Positions 1 through 9,561 of a stretch of 64,000 nt of DNA are shown one piece after another. How positions within the stretch are numbered: the first letter of the stretch is position 1; every line of letters starts with the position of its first letter. Made by a program: the position numbers and the translations under genes. Below the pieces are notes generated by a model. The model was given only the letters and a program-made list of their open reading frames with translations. It did not search any database and was not told where the DNA came from. Where the stretch lies: positions 496,001-560,000 of the forward strand of contig NZ_AP022581.1 of assembly GCF_010731535.1 (NCBI RefSeq). Reading direction: 5' to 3'. Origin of the DNA: Mycobacterium lacus (GTDB lineage: Bacteria > Actinomycetota > Actinomycetes > Mycobacteriales > Mycobacteriaceae).

Positions 1-1104
1 CTCTACTCCCAGCGCGGACAGTATTGTCCCGAATTTCGTTGTGGTCTCGTCAACTTCATCGTCGGGATCGGATTCGGCGACGATGCCGCCCCCGGCGCGC
101 GCGACGGCCGTGCGGCGGTCGGCCGACAGTTGCGCGCACCGGATGGACACCGCCCAATAGCCGTCACCGGAGGCATCGCACCAACCCACGGCTCCGGCGT
201 AGAAACCGCGGTCGCCTTCCAGCGCCGTGATGAGTTCGGCCGCGGCGCTTGCCGGCACACCCCCGACCGCCGGTGTGGGATGCAGCGCCATGGCGAGATC
301 GATTGCCGTAGTTGAAGTGTCGCGCAGCCGGCCACTGATCGGTGTGCACAGGTGCCAGACTGCCGCGGTGCGGCTCAGCCGGGGCTCGGATGCGATTGCC
401 AGGCCATCGCACAGTGGCTCCAGCGCGGCACGTATCGTGTCGACGACCAGCTGATGCTCGTGGCGGTTCTTGGCCGATCCCGCCAGCGCGGCCCCGTTGG
501 CTGCGTCGAGTTCAACGTCGGCGGCACGTGGGGCCGACCCGGCAAACGGCTGGCACACAACGCGATCGCCGGAGCGAGCGACGAGCAGTTCGGGGCTGGC
601 ACCCACCAGCGCCGCGCCGGCGTAGTCGTCGCCGGCCGGGGTGAGGTCGACAAGATAGCCGTAGGCGGCTGGGTCTACGGTGGCGAGCCTGCGTAGGAGG
701 ATGCGGGCGTCCAGCGGAGCGTCGGCGACAAGGTGCAGCGCGCGGGCCAGCACCACCTTGTGCAACGGGTTATCAGGTGCGGCGAGTTGATCGCGTGCGC
801 GGCAGATCCGGGTTCGGTATTCGGCCGGCGCTGGGACGGAAGCGGCGATGCGGACGCCCGGCAGTGGGCCCGTGGGCCAGTTGGGTAGCGTGCCGGCGCG
901 CAGCACCCCGGTCGGCGCTATCAACGCGACGGGCTTGCTCACATCAAAAGGCAATGCGCCCAACAGCATTGGTGCTGCTCCCGAGCGCATTGCAGCCTGC
1001 GCCGCCGATATGTCGCCGTAACGCGTCTGCACCCCCGCGGCAACCAGAGTCCCGCGCGGCCCGCACAGCGCGAACGGAGGTTCGCAGGGTTGTTTCTCGG
1101 TCAT
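1..1104 (-). CDS. entC: Isochorismate synthase EntC/MenF type (3' end outside window)
   Basis: This frame is open from the ATG at 1104 to the window edge, 368 codons, so only the last few residues are missing (the M. tuberculosis orthologue Rv3215 is about 372 aa). The protein starts MTEKQPCEPPFALCGPRGT. Near its end it has the chorismate-binding-enzyme signature RAGGGIVAESDPDDEVDET, typical of enzymes converting chorismate to isochorismate. The ATG overlaps the TGA of gpm2 by one base (TGATG), so the two are probably translationally coupled. In mycobacteria mycobactin salicylate is made by MbtI, so a role in menaquinone precursor supply is more likely than siderophore synthesis; that is inference. 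Confidence 0.9.
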   Translation of the reverse strand, partial: MTEKQPCEPPFALCGPRGTLVAAGVQTRYGDISAAQAAMRSGAAPMLLGALPFDVSKPVALIAPTGVLRAGTLPNWPTGPLPGVRIAASVPAPAEYRTRICRARDQLAAPDNPLHKVVLARALHLVADAPLDARILLRRLATVDPAAYGYLVDLTPAGDDYAGAALVGASPELLVARSGDRVVCQPFAGSAPRAADVELDAANGAALAGSAKNRHEHQLVVDTIRAALEPLCDGLAIASEPRLSRTAAVWHLCTPISGRLRDTSTTAIDLAMALHPTPAVGGVPASAAAELITALEGDRGFYAGAVGWCDASGDGYWAVSIRCAQLSADRRTAVARAGGGIVAESDPDDEVDETTTKFGTILSALGVE

Positions 1105-1703
1105 CAATGGGCCCAGTGACCGGTCAAGCCGAGCCGACCGAGCTGACGAACGCCGTGCTCGAACTCGCAGATCGCGATCGAGGCGGTGGGCATGCCAAAG
1201 CGGCTGCCCTCGACAAGCGGCAGCCCCACCCAGCGCGTGATCACCGCACGGGAGAAGTGACCATGACTGACGAACAACACGTCACGCGATGCCAGGTGCT
1301 CAAGCGCCATCCCCACGGCCCTGTCAGCACGTTCACGGACCTGGTCGATGCTTTCACCACCGGGGCATCCGTGTGTCCACACCAGCCAGTCGGGGTCGGA
1401 TTCCCGGATCTGCTGCGTGGTCAGGCCCTCATAGGTGCCGTAGTCCCATTCGGCTAGCAACGGGGACACCTCGTCGACGGTAAGGCTGGCGAGCTGCGCA
1501 GTGGCCAGGGTCCGTTTGCGGGGGCTGCTGATCACCAGCGGGTCAACGAGTTTGAGTTCACGCAACGTCCGCGCGACGAGTTCGGCCTGAACCCGCCCGA
1601 GGTCTGTTAGCTCGAGGTCGGTACGACCGGTGTGCTGGCCTGATTTCGACCATTCGGTCTCGCCGTGGCGAAGCAGCACCAGGCGGTGGTTGTGCAAGCC
1701 CAT
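1104..1703 (-). CDS. gpm2: Histidine-phosphatase superfamily protein (phosphoglycerate-mutase-like acid phosphatase)
   Basis: A 199-residue protein with the RHGE catalytic motif at residues 12-15 and a second active-site histidine in VSHGH near the C-terminus, the hallmarks of the histidine phosphatase superfamily. The orthologue Rv3214 was first named phosphoglycerate mutase 2 but was characterised as a broad acid phosphatase. The ATG at 1703 is preferred over the in-frame start at 1751 because homology begins at MGLHNHRLVLLRHGETEW. Its stop overlaps the entC start, so the pair forms an operon. The ParA-like gene begins divergently at 1781. Confidence 0.9.
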   Translation of the reverse strand: MGLHNHRLVLLRHGETEWSKSGQHTGRTDLELTDLGRVQAELVARTLRELKLVDPLVISSPRKRTLATAQLASLTVDEVSPLLAEWDYGTYEGLTTQQIRESDPDWLVWTHGCPGGESIDQVRERADRAVGMALEHLASRDVLFVSHGHFSRAVITRWVGLPLVEGSRFGMPTASIAICEFEHGVRQLGRLGLTGHWAH

Positions 1704-1780
1704 AGCGACCGATTCTGCCGGACAACATGCCGGGCCCGTCGCTCGAAGCACCCGGCGACGGGCATGCCAGGATGGCGCTT

Positions 1781-2581
1781 ATGACTGAGACCCGGGTACT
1801 GGCGGTGGCCAACCAGAAGGGTGGCGTGGCCAAGACGACGACCGTCGCCTCGCTGGGTGCGGCGATGGTGGACAAAGGACGGCGAGTGCTACTCGTCGAC
1901 CTCGATCCGCAGGGGTGTCTGACCTTTTCGCTCGGCCACGATCCCGACAAACTGCCGGTGTCGGTACACGAAGTGCTGCTCGGTGAGGTCGAGCCCAACG
2001 CCGCACTGGTCACGACGATGGAGGGAATGACCCTGCTGCCGGCCAATATCGACCTGGCAGGCGCCGAGGCGATGCTGCTGATGCGGGCCGGCCGCGAGTA
2101 TGCGCTCAAACGCGCGTTGGCCAAGCTCTCCGAACAGTTCGACGTGGTCATCGTCGACTGCCCGCCGTCGCTGGGTGTGCTCACCCTCAACGGGCTGACG
2201 GCCGCCGACGAGGTCATCGTGCCGCTGCAGTGCGAGACGCTGGCGCACCGCGGCGTCGGCCAGTTTCTGCGCACGGTGGCGGATGTCCAGCAGATCACCA
2301 ACCCGAATCTGCGGCTGCTGGGCGCATTGCCGACGCTGTACGACTCCCGAACCACGCACACGCGTGACGTGCTGCTCGACGTCGCCGACCGCTACGACCT
2401 GCCGGTGCTGGCCCCGCCCATCCCGCGCACCGTGCGCTTCGCGGAGGCGAGCGCCTCGGGGGCGTCGGTGATGGCCGCACGCAAGAACAAGGGTGCTTCC
2501 GCCTACCGCGAGCTGGCGCAGGCGCTGCTCAAGCACTGGAAGTCCGGTAAACCACTGCCCACGTTCACCGTGGAGATGTAG
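1781..2581 (+). CDS. ParA/Soj-family ATPase (Rv3213c-like)
   Basis: 266 residues, the length of M. tuberculosis Rv3213c when started at the ATG at 1781. A deviant Walker A box, NQKGGVAKTT, sits at residues 11-20 and VDCPPSLG forms the Walker B/switch region, so this is a ParA/MinD ATPase of the chromosome-partition or cargo-positioning type. No ParB-like gene lies beside it, so it is probably an orphan. In-frame ATG codons at 1727 and 1772 would add only a proline/glycine-rich leader. It converges with the next gene, and a perfect hairpin lies between the two stops. Confidence 0.88.
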   Translation: MTETRVLAVANQKGGVAKTTTVASLGAAMVDKGRRVLLVDLDPQGCLTFSLGHDPDKLPVSVHEVLLGEVEPNAALVTTMEGMTLLPANIDLAGAEAMLLMRAGREYALKRALAKLSEQFDVVIVDCPPSLGVLTLNGLTAADEVIVPLQCETLAHRGVGQFLRTVADVQQITNPNLRLLGALPTLYDSRTTHTRDVLLDVADRYDLPVLAPPIPRTVRFAEASASGASVMAARKNKGASAYRELAQALLKHWKSGKPLPTFTVEM

Positions 2582-2644
2582 CGCGAGCAGTCGCAGAATC
2601 GCACGCCGCGCAGCGGTTTCGTGCGATTCTGCGACTGCTCGCGC
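2581..2644. terminator. Perfect 24-bp inverted repeat between convergent genes
   Basis: Arms 2581-2604 and 2621-2644 are exact reverse complements (left arm begins GCGCGAGCAGTCGCAG) around a 16-nt loop. The repeat starts on the last base of the ParA stop codon and ends four bases before the stop codon of the convergent gene. No T-tract follows on either strand. A bidirectional mycobacterial-type terminator is the likely role; a dispersed palindromic repeat is the alternative. Confidence 0.7.
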
Positions 2645-2647
2645 CGG

Positions 2648-3871
2648 TCAGCCCAGGGCCGCCAGGATGTCGCCGCGCTGCTCGAAGATTCTGGAACCCG
2701 ACACCGCCGGAATCACCGCTGAGGTGCCCGGTGGCCGGTCCACCGGGATGTAGCGGCTGTTCGCGCCGCTGACCGGGTCATAGACACCGATCCCACCCGT
2801 GACCGGCACCAGCAGCTGACCTGCCATCATCACGCCCGGCCCCAGCGGCGCCACCGTCTCCCCGGCGGCGATGGTGTAGCGCTGGGTCAAGTTGGTCGCG
2901 TCGAAGACCATCAACTCGTCGCCGGTCCACCACGTCACCAGGTTGCCGGTCTGCGACACCACGCCCGAGGTCGACGGCAGCTTAGCCAGCAGGGTGCTCG
3001 CCACCGTGGTGCCAGTCTCGTCGATCACGTCCACCCTCGGCTGCGCGCCGGAATTCGCAGGCAAATACACCGCCGTCTTGTTCTGCGCGACGGTCAGCAC
3101 GCGAGCGCCCGAACCCGGCCGCACGTCGGGCTCGGGCACGAAGTGTTGTTCGGGCTCGTCGTCTTCCTTGGCGGGCCGCAACAGGGTGAGCCTGAGATTG
3201 GCCGGATTCCCGCAGGCCTCGAACACCGATACCGCCGACGAACTGGCCGCGGCCGACTCCAGCGTGCACCCGGAATGCAGGCCCCGGGACGACGGTTTGA
3301 CCCGGGCGTCGATCTCGCCGTAGGCCAGCACTCGGACCATATCGGAACGCCACAGTTCCAGGCGGGTGTCACCGGCCGACAACACCGTGGTTCCGTCCGA
3401 CGACAAGCGCACGCGCGGGTCGGCGTAGCTGCTGCGGGCGGCTCCGCGACGACCGGTAGATCCATCGATGGTGCTGACCTGACCGCAACCGCGGTCGTCC
3501 CGATAAACCGCGACGGCGTAGTGGTAAACCCAGGTCACCCCGCACAGGTCGGTGTCGCGGGAGTAGCTCCAGCGCGACTCACCCGTGGCCGGGTCGCGCC
3601 CGTCCACCTGGCGTCCATCGGCGGTGGTCACCGTCCCGCCCACCACCACGGGCACGCGGGTGGCCGGGCTGCGAGCCGTCCAGAGCTCCCTCAGGGAAGC
3701 CGGAACTTCCCGGGCCGGCGTCGGGCTGGGCGCCGGAACCGCGGCCGGCCGGCTGATGGTGGCCCGCGCGTCGCTCGTCCACCAGATAATTGCGGCGGCC
3801 ACCACGACGACAACGGCGATCGCCACCGCGGCCACAATGTCGGCCTTGGTGCGGCGTTCGGGTCTGACCAT
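2648..3871 (-). CDS. Membrane-anchored Ala/Val-rich protein, propeller-like (Rv3212-like)
   Basis: 407 residues from the ATG at 3871, matching the Rv3212 length; a GTG at 3883 would add four residues. The short basic N-terminus (MVRPERRTKAD) is followed by a strongly hydrophobic segment at about residues 12-30 (VAAVAIAVVVVVAAAIIWW), so the bulk is predicted extracytoplasmic behind one membrane anchor. The remainder has repeated beta-strand/Gly-Asp stretches such as VDGRDPATGESRW and STIDGSTG, resembling PQQ-type beta-propellers. Function is unknown. It lies 14 bp after rhlE on the same strand, so co-transcription is likely. Confidence 0.82.
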   Translation of the reverse strand: MVRPERRTKADIVAAVAIAVVVVVAAAIIWWTSDARATISRPAAVPAPSPTPAREVPASLRELWTARSPATRVPVVVGGTVTTADGRQVDGRDPATGESRWSYSRDTDLCGVTWVYHYAVAVYRDDRGCGQVSTIDGSTGRRGAARSSYADPRVRLSSDGTTVLSAGDTRLELWRSDMVRVLAYGEIDARVKPSSRGLHSGCTLESAAASSSAVSVFEACGNPANLRLTLLRPAKEDDEPEQHFVPEPDVRPGSGARVLTVAQNKTAVYLPANSGAQPRVDVIDETGTTVASTLLAKLPSTSGVVSQTGNLVTWWTGDELMVFDATNLTQRYTIAAGETVAPLGPGVMMAGQLLVPVTGGIGVYDPVSGANSRYIPVDRPPGTSAVIPAVSGSRIFEQRGDILAALG

Positions 3872-3885
3872 GCGCCAGCGCACGT

Positions 3886-5397
3886 TCAGTGGGCTTGCGT
3901 TGCTAGGTTCTGCTCGGCGCTCTGCGAGCGACGGCGGCGTCGCCGGCGCCGGGCAGCTCCAGCCTGACTCGGCGTGGAACCGGACGCTGGCGTCTCCGGC
4001 GCCGCCTCACCGTAGGCAACGGGGCTGGTGGCGGGGTGTCCGCTGATGGGTTTGCCGCCGCGGGTGCGCCGCCTCTTGGAGCCGGCGCGGCTGCGCGCCG
4101 CCCCCTTGTCGGCGTCGCGTCGTTCGACCTGGGCCTTGCGCGGCGACCCGACGGTGCCGCCCGCCTCGGCGGGGATGGCCAGCTCGGTGTACAGGTGCGG
4201 CGAGTTGGAGTAGGTCTCGGCCGGGTCGGGGGAGCCCAAGGCCAGCGCTTTGTCGATCATCGCCCATCGGGGCAGGTCGTCCCAGTCCACCAGGGTGATC
4301 GCGACCCCGGTCCGCCCCGCGCGGCCAGTGCGCCCGATTCGGTGGACGTACATTTTCTCGTCCTCCGGGCACTGGTAGTTGATGACATGGGTGACATCGT
4401 CGATGTCGATGCCGCGGGCTGCCACGTCGGTGGCCACTAGCACGTCGATATTGCCGGAACGAAACGCCTTGAGCGACTTCTCACGCGCCACCTGCCCTAG
4501 GTCGCCATGCACGGCGCCCACCGCAAAGCCGCGCTCGTTCAGCTCGTCGGCAACCTTCTGCGCGGTGCGTTTGGTGCGGGTGAAGATCATCGTCGCCCCC
4601 CGATCGCGGGCCTGCAGCACGCGGCTGACCAGCTCCACCTTGTCCAGCGCGTGCGCGCGGTAGACGAACTGCTCGGTGGCGTCGTGCACCGCCGAGGAGT
4701 CCGGTGCCTCGGCACGGATATGCGTGGGCTGGTCCATGAACGTGCGGGCCAGCGTGATGATCGGGTCCGGCATGGTCGCCGAGAACAGCATCGATTGCCG
4801 GTCGGCGGGGATCTGTCGCACGATGCGCTCGATATCGGGTAGGAACCCCAGGTCGAGCATCTCGTCGGCCTCGTCGAGCACCAGCACCGACAATCCGCCC
4901 AGCTGCAGGTGGCCCTGCTGACACAGGTCGAGCAGCCGGCCCGGGGTGCCCACCACGACGTCAGCGCCTTTGTGCAGCGCCTCGATCTGGGGCTCGTAGG
5001 CCCGTCCTCCGTAGATGGACACCACTGACAGGCGGCGGCCGCCGTCGGCGGTCAAGTGCTTAGCAGCAGCGGCCAGGTCATCGGTCACCTGCAGGCACAG
5101 CTCCCGGGTGGGCACTACGACCAGGGCCCGCGGAGTGCCGGTTAGCGGCCTCGCACCAGTGGGCGCGCTGATGCGCTGCAGAAGTGGGACGCCGAACGCG
5201 AAGGTCTTGCCCATGCCGGTGCGGGCCTGGCCGATCACATCCTCGCCGGCGAGCGCGAGCGGCAGTGTGAGTTCCTGGATAGCAAAAGGGCGCTCGATGC
5301 CCTCGTCGGCCAGTGCGCGCACTATTTCGTCGCGAACTCCAAGTTTGGCAAATGTCGGTTTCGGGGCCGGTTCAGTTGTGCGTTTCAGAGCGGTCAT
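3886..5397 (-). CDS. rhlE: DEAD-box ATP-dependent RNA helicase
   Basis: 503 residues with the DEAD-box motifs in order: the Q-motif region FAIQELTLPL, motif I ARTGMGKT, motif II LDEADEMLDLGF, motif III LFSATM and motif VI HRIGRTGRAGR. The C-terminal ~100 residues are basic and low in complexity, ending in a run of eight arginines, a probable RNA-binding tail. The orthologue is Rv3211 (annotated rhlE, ~527 aa). It should remodel RNA in rRNA processing or mRNA decay; the exact substrate cannot be read from sequence. About 250 bp of non-coding DNA separates it from the divergent ferritin-like gene. Confidence 0.93.
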   Translation of the reverse strand: MTALKRTTEPAPKPTFAKLGVRDEIVRALADEGIERPFAIQELTLPLALAGEDVIGQARTGMGKTFAFGVPLLQRISAPTGARPLTGTPRALVVVPTRELCLQVTDDLAAAAKHLTADGGRRLSVVSIYGGRAYEPQIEALHKGADVVVGTPGRLLDLCQQGHLQLGGLSVLVLDEADEMLDLGFLPDIERIVRQIPADRQSMLFSATMPDPIITLARTFMDQPTHIRAEAPDSSAVHDATEQFVYRAHALDKVELVSRVLQARDRGATMIFTRTKRTAQKVADELNERGFAVGAVHGDLGQVAREKSLKAFRSGNIDVLVATDVAARGIDIDDVTHVINYQCPEDEKMYVHRIGRTGRAGRTGVAITLVDWDDLPRWAMIDKALALGSPDPAETYSNSPHLYTELAIPAEAGGTVGSPRKAQVERRDADKGAARSRAGSKRRRTRGGKPISGHPATSPVAYGEAAPETPASGSTPSQAGAARRRRRRRRSQSAEQNLATQAH

Positions 5398-5650
5398 GTG
5401 TGGGTGAGACGCCTTTCGGTGACGGTATCGGTCGTGTGTCGTGTTTTCTGTCGCGGTTCACGCGCGCACGAGTTCCGACTCCGATACGTCGCCGAGTCGC
5501 CGGCCCATGCTCGATCCAGCGGGCCAGCTGCGTGCACGCACATTTCGCCGGCAGCGGCGGCACTTCACACGCCGTCACTGCCTATGTGAATGATAGCCGC
5601 TCGCTCGGCGGCCACCCGTTTCTCCGAACCCGGCCGACTAGAGTGTGGCC
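5398..5650. promoter_or_regulatory. Divergent intergenic region between rhlE and the ferritin-like gene
   Basis: About 250 bp without a credible gene; short open frames here lack ribosome-binding sites. It must hold the start signals for both divergent genes. I could not assign a convincing -10/-35 pair. The long leader on the rhlE side fits the long 5' UTRs common for RNA helicases. Confidence 0.4.
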
Positions 5651-6346
5651 ATGACTTCGCCCTCGTCCGCCGATCAGGTGGCCGATTCGCCCAGGCCCCG
5701 GTTGTCGGCGGATCATCCTGGCGTCAACGAATTGTTCGCGCTGCTGGCTTATGGCGAGGTGGCGGCCTTTTACCGGCTGACCGACGAGGCGCGGATGGCG
5801 CCCAACCTGCGCGGACGGATCTCGATGGCGAGCATCGCCGCCGCGGAGATGGCGCACTACGAATTACTTCGCGACGCCCTGGAAGCCCGCGGCGTCGACG
5901 TGGTGCCGGCGATGCAGAAATACGCCTCAGCGCTGGAAAACTACCATCGGTTGACGACGCCGAGCACGTGGTTGGAAGCCCTGGTGAAGACCTATGTCGG
6001 CGATGCTCTGGCCGCCGACTTGTATCTCGAGATCGCAGACGGACTGCCCGACGAGGTTGCCGACGTGGTGCGGGCGGCCTTGGCGGAGACCGGGCACTCG
6101 CAGTTCGTCGTCGCCGAAGTGCGCGCCGCGGTGACCAGCAGCAGCAAACAGCGCAGCCGGCTGGCGCTGTGGTCTCGTCGCCTGCTCGGCGAGGCGATCA
6201 CCCAGGCCCAGTATGTGCTCGCCGACCACGACGAGCTGGTCGACCTGGTGGTATCCGGTACCGGTGGTTTGAGCCAGATCGGCGCGTTTTTCGAACGGCT
6301 GCAGCACACGCACGACCAACGGATGCGGGAACTGGGTCTTAGCTAA
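5651..6346 (+). CDS. Ferritin-like-fold protein (Rv3210c-like; MiaE-type diiron candidate)
   Basis: 231 residues from ATG 5651 (an ATG at 5645 adds two). The helices carry spaced acidic/histidine ligands: GEVAAFYR, AAAEMAHYELL, YLEIADGL and LAETGHSQF. This E...ExxH...E...ExxH pattern matches four-helix-bundle diiron proteins of the ferritin/tRNA-hydroxylase (MiaE-like) superfamily. An oxygen-dependent hydroxylase role is inference from fold; the substrate is unknown. It converges with the MmpS-like gene across an 11-bp gap. Confidence 0.83.
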   Translation: MTSPSSADQVADSPRPRLSADHPGVNELFALLAYGEVAAFYRLTDEARMAPNLRGRISMASIAAAEMAHYELLRDALEARGVDVVPAMQKYASALENYHRLTTPSTWLEALVKTYVGDALAADLYLEIADGLPDEVADVVRAALAETGHSQFVVAEVRAAVTSSSKQRSRLALWSRRLLGEAITQAQYVLADHDELVDLVVSGTGGLSQIGAFFERLQHTHDQRMRELGLS

Positions 6347-6357
6347 AGCACTGGGAT

Positions 6358-7176
6358 CTAACGAGTGCAGGTCGCGATGATCCCGTTATTGGTTTTCGCC
6401 ACGACCGTCTGACCGACGGCGTTGACGATCGAGCAGTTGAGCCGACCATAGACGCTGGTCGCAATCACCGACTGAGTCTGCACGCCCGGGTTCAGGATGA
6501 CCGTCTTGGTCCACGGCAGCGACACGTTGAACTCGGTCACGGGGAAACCCCGCTCATCGGTGTAGACCACGTTCACTAGGTCAAGGAGCTGCTTCGTCCC
6601 GGTGACGGTGTAGACGACGGTGCGCGGATTGAGCACGGCCGTTGGCGGTAGCGCTGTTCGCGGTGGCGCGGCGGTCGGCGTTGTGGTCGGCCCGACGCTG
6701 GGCGATGGGCGGTGCGGTGGCACGGTGGTGACCGTCTCGGGTGGTAGCTGGGGCACCCGAGAGGTGCCGGGCGAGGGCGTTGGCTTAGGCATGGAAGTTG
6801 TGGAGATCACCGTCCGCGGCATGGGTGCTCCGACGGTCGCTTTGGTTGAGGCGCTGTCTCCACTATTGATGATCACCGCGGTGGCGATGGAGCCCAGCGC
6901 CAGCACGACGCCGACGATCGCGGCCACCGGGCGCCACCGACGATCCGCAGGCCAGACGAGATCGCCGTAGCCGTCGTAGTCGGCTCCGTCTGTCTCGTAG
7001 CTCTCGTCGTAGGGGTGGCCGTGGGCTTCGCCGTAGAGCTCATCAAGTGTGTTTCTGATGGTGCCGATGTTACCGATGTGAATATCGGGCGTCTGGCGTC
7101 GCGTGCGATGTTGGCCCAGCTGGGAGCGAATCGTTATCCGTGGAAGACCCCGTTTCGCGGACCGCGAAGGGGTCAC
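6358..7176 (-). CDS. MmpS-like membrane protein, Pro/Thr-rich (Rv3209-like)
   Basis: Up to 272 residues from a GTG at 7176. An acidic N-terminal part leads to one transmembrane segment at about residues 83-103 (VAAIVGVVLALGSIATAVII), then a Pro/Thr/Ser-rich linker, then a C-terminal domain with the MmpS pattern VVYTDERGFPVTEFNVSLPW followed by GRLNCSIVNAVGQ. MmpS proteins are periplasmic partners of MmpL transporters, but no mmpL is nearby. The start is uncertain: Rv3209 is annotated at only 186 aa and there is no clear ribosome-binding site upstream. Confidence 0.78.
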   Translation of the reverse strand: MTPSRSAKRGLPRITIRSQLGQHRTRRQTPDIHIGNIGTIRNTLDELYGEAHGHPYDESYETDGADYDGYGDLVWPADRRWRPVAAIVGVVLALGSIATAVIINSGDSASTKATVGAPMPRTVISTTSMPKPTPSPGTSRVPQLPPETVTTVPPHRPSPSVGPTTTPTAAPPRTALPPTAVLNPRTVVYTVTGTKQLLDLVNVVYTDERGFPVTEFNVSLPWTKTVILNPGVQTQSVIATSVYGRLNCSIVNAVGQTVVAKTNNGIIATCTR

Positions 7177-7261
7177 GGGGACCGCCGGGCGATGCGTCTA
7201 GCTGTGTCCACTAGCCTGCTGCTGACACGCCTGCGACGGAACATCGATGGAAGGGGCCCGG

Positions 7262-8300
<1,039 letters not shown>

Positions 8301-8417
8301 TCACCGGCCTAAACCGGCGCTTATCGGTGCCAGCAGAACCTGGTCGGGCCGAGTCGGGCGCCGCGTTTCGGGCGCGCCAGGAGTACCAGCCGGCGCCGGC
8401 TATGCGATCCTGGGGAA

Positions 8418-9452
8418 ATGACGTTCCCCGGGCCTGTGCGCAGTGCCGGTCAAGTACCGGTGTTGCGCGAGGATTGGCGTGAACCGCTGCGGGCCCAGCG
8501 TGATCCGCTCGCCCGGGGTGCCGGACGGGTGCGCACCCATCGCGACCGCCCGCGCCAATGGCGCAAACAAACGTGGCTGGGGCGGTTCGTGTCGACGTAC
8601 GGCTGGCGCGCGTATGCGCTGCCCGTCCTGGTGGCGCTCACCGCGGTGGTGTTGTACCAGACGGTGGACGGAACGCGTGCGCCCAAGCAGGCGGCCGCCC
8701 AGCCCATCCAGGGCCCGCCGGCCATCGGTGCGGTGGGCACCGTGATTCTCGATGCGCCGCCCCGTGGCCTGGCCGCCTTCGACGCCAGTTTGCCGGCCGG
8801 GACCTTACCGGAGGGCGGACCGTTCACCGAAGCGGGCGACAAGACGTGGCGGGTAGTGCCGGGCACGGCGCCGCAGGTCGGCCAAGGGACCGCGAAGGCG
8901 TTCAAGTACACCGTTGAGATTGAGAACGGGCTAGACCCCGCCATGTTCGGTGGCGACAATGCGTTCGCCCAGATGGTCGACCAGACGCTGGCCAATCCGA
9001 AGGGTTGGACGCACAACCCGCAATTCGCGTTCGTCAGGGTGGACGGAACTAGCGGGGGCAAACCCGACTTGCGGATCTCGCTGGTGTCGCCGATGACGGT
9101 GCGTGAGGGGTGTGGTTACGAGTTCCGGCTGGAGACGTCCTGCTACAACCCGTCGTTCGGGCCGGACCGGCAGGCGCGGGTTTTCGTCAACGAGGCGCGC
9201 TGGGTGCGCGGAGCCGTTCCCTTCGAAGGCGATGTCGGTTCATACCGGCAGTACGTGATCAACCACGAAGTCGGCCATGCCGTCGGCTACGTGCGCCACG
9301 AGCCATGCGACAAGCAGGGCGGTCTGGCGCCGGTGATGATGCAGCAGACGTTCTCCACATCCAATGATGACGGCGCCAAGTTCGACCCCGAGTGGGTCAA
9401 GCCGGACGGCAAGACCTGCCGATTCAATCCGTGGCCGTACCCGATCGCCTAG
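8418..9452 (+). CDS. DUF3152 protein, membrane-anchored zincin-like (Rv3207c-like)
   Basis: 344 residues. A basic N-terminal region is followed by a transmembrane segment at about residues 64-82 (AYALPVLVALTAVVLYQTV), so the C-terminal domain is predicted outside the membrane. Near residue 282 it contains NHEVGHAVGYVRHEPC: the HExxH helix plus a further histidine is the metzincin-type zinc-protease arrangement characteristic of DUF3152. Cysteines in GCGYEFRLETSCYN may form a disulfide. Proteolytic activity is inference. ATG 8418 follows a weak GGGGAAA ribosome-binding site. Confidence 0.88.
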   Translation: MTFPGPVRSAGQVPVLREDWREPLRAQRDPLARGAGRVRTHRDRPRQWRKQTWLGRFVSTYGWRAYALPVLVALTAVVLYQTVDGTRAPKQAAAQPIQGPPAIGAVGTVILDAPPRGLAAFDASLPAGTLPEGGPFTEAGDKTWRVVPGTAPQVGQGTAKAFKYTVEIENGLDPAMFGGDNAFAQMVDQTLANPKGWTHNPQFAFVRVDGTSGGKPDLRISLVSPMTVREGCGYEFRLETSCYNPSFGPDRQARVFVNEARWVRGAVPFEGDVGSYRQYVINHEVGHAVGYVRHEPCDKQGGLAPVMMQQTFSTSNDDGAKFDPEWVKPDGKTCRFNPWPYPIA

Positions 9453-9561
9453 CCCGGGAAGCTACCGCAGTCGTTTGCCGTTGTTGATGAGAGCTGTTGT
9501 GATGGTCGTGGACGACTAGCATCAGAACGTTGAATCGCGAAGCCAACCGAGGTGATATTCG

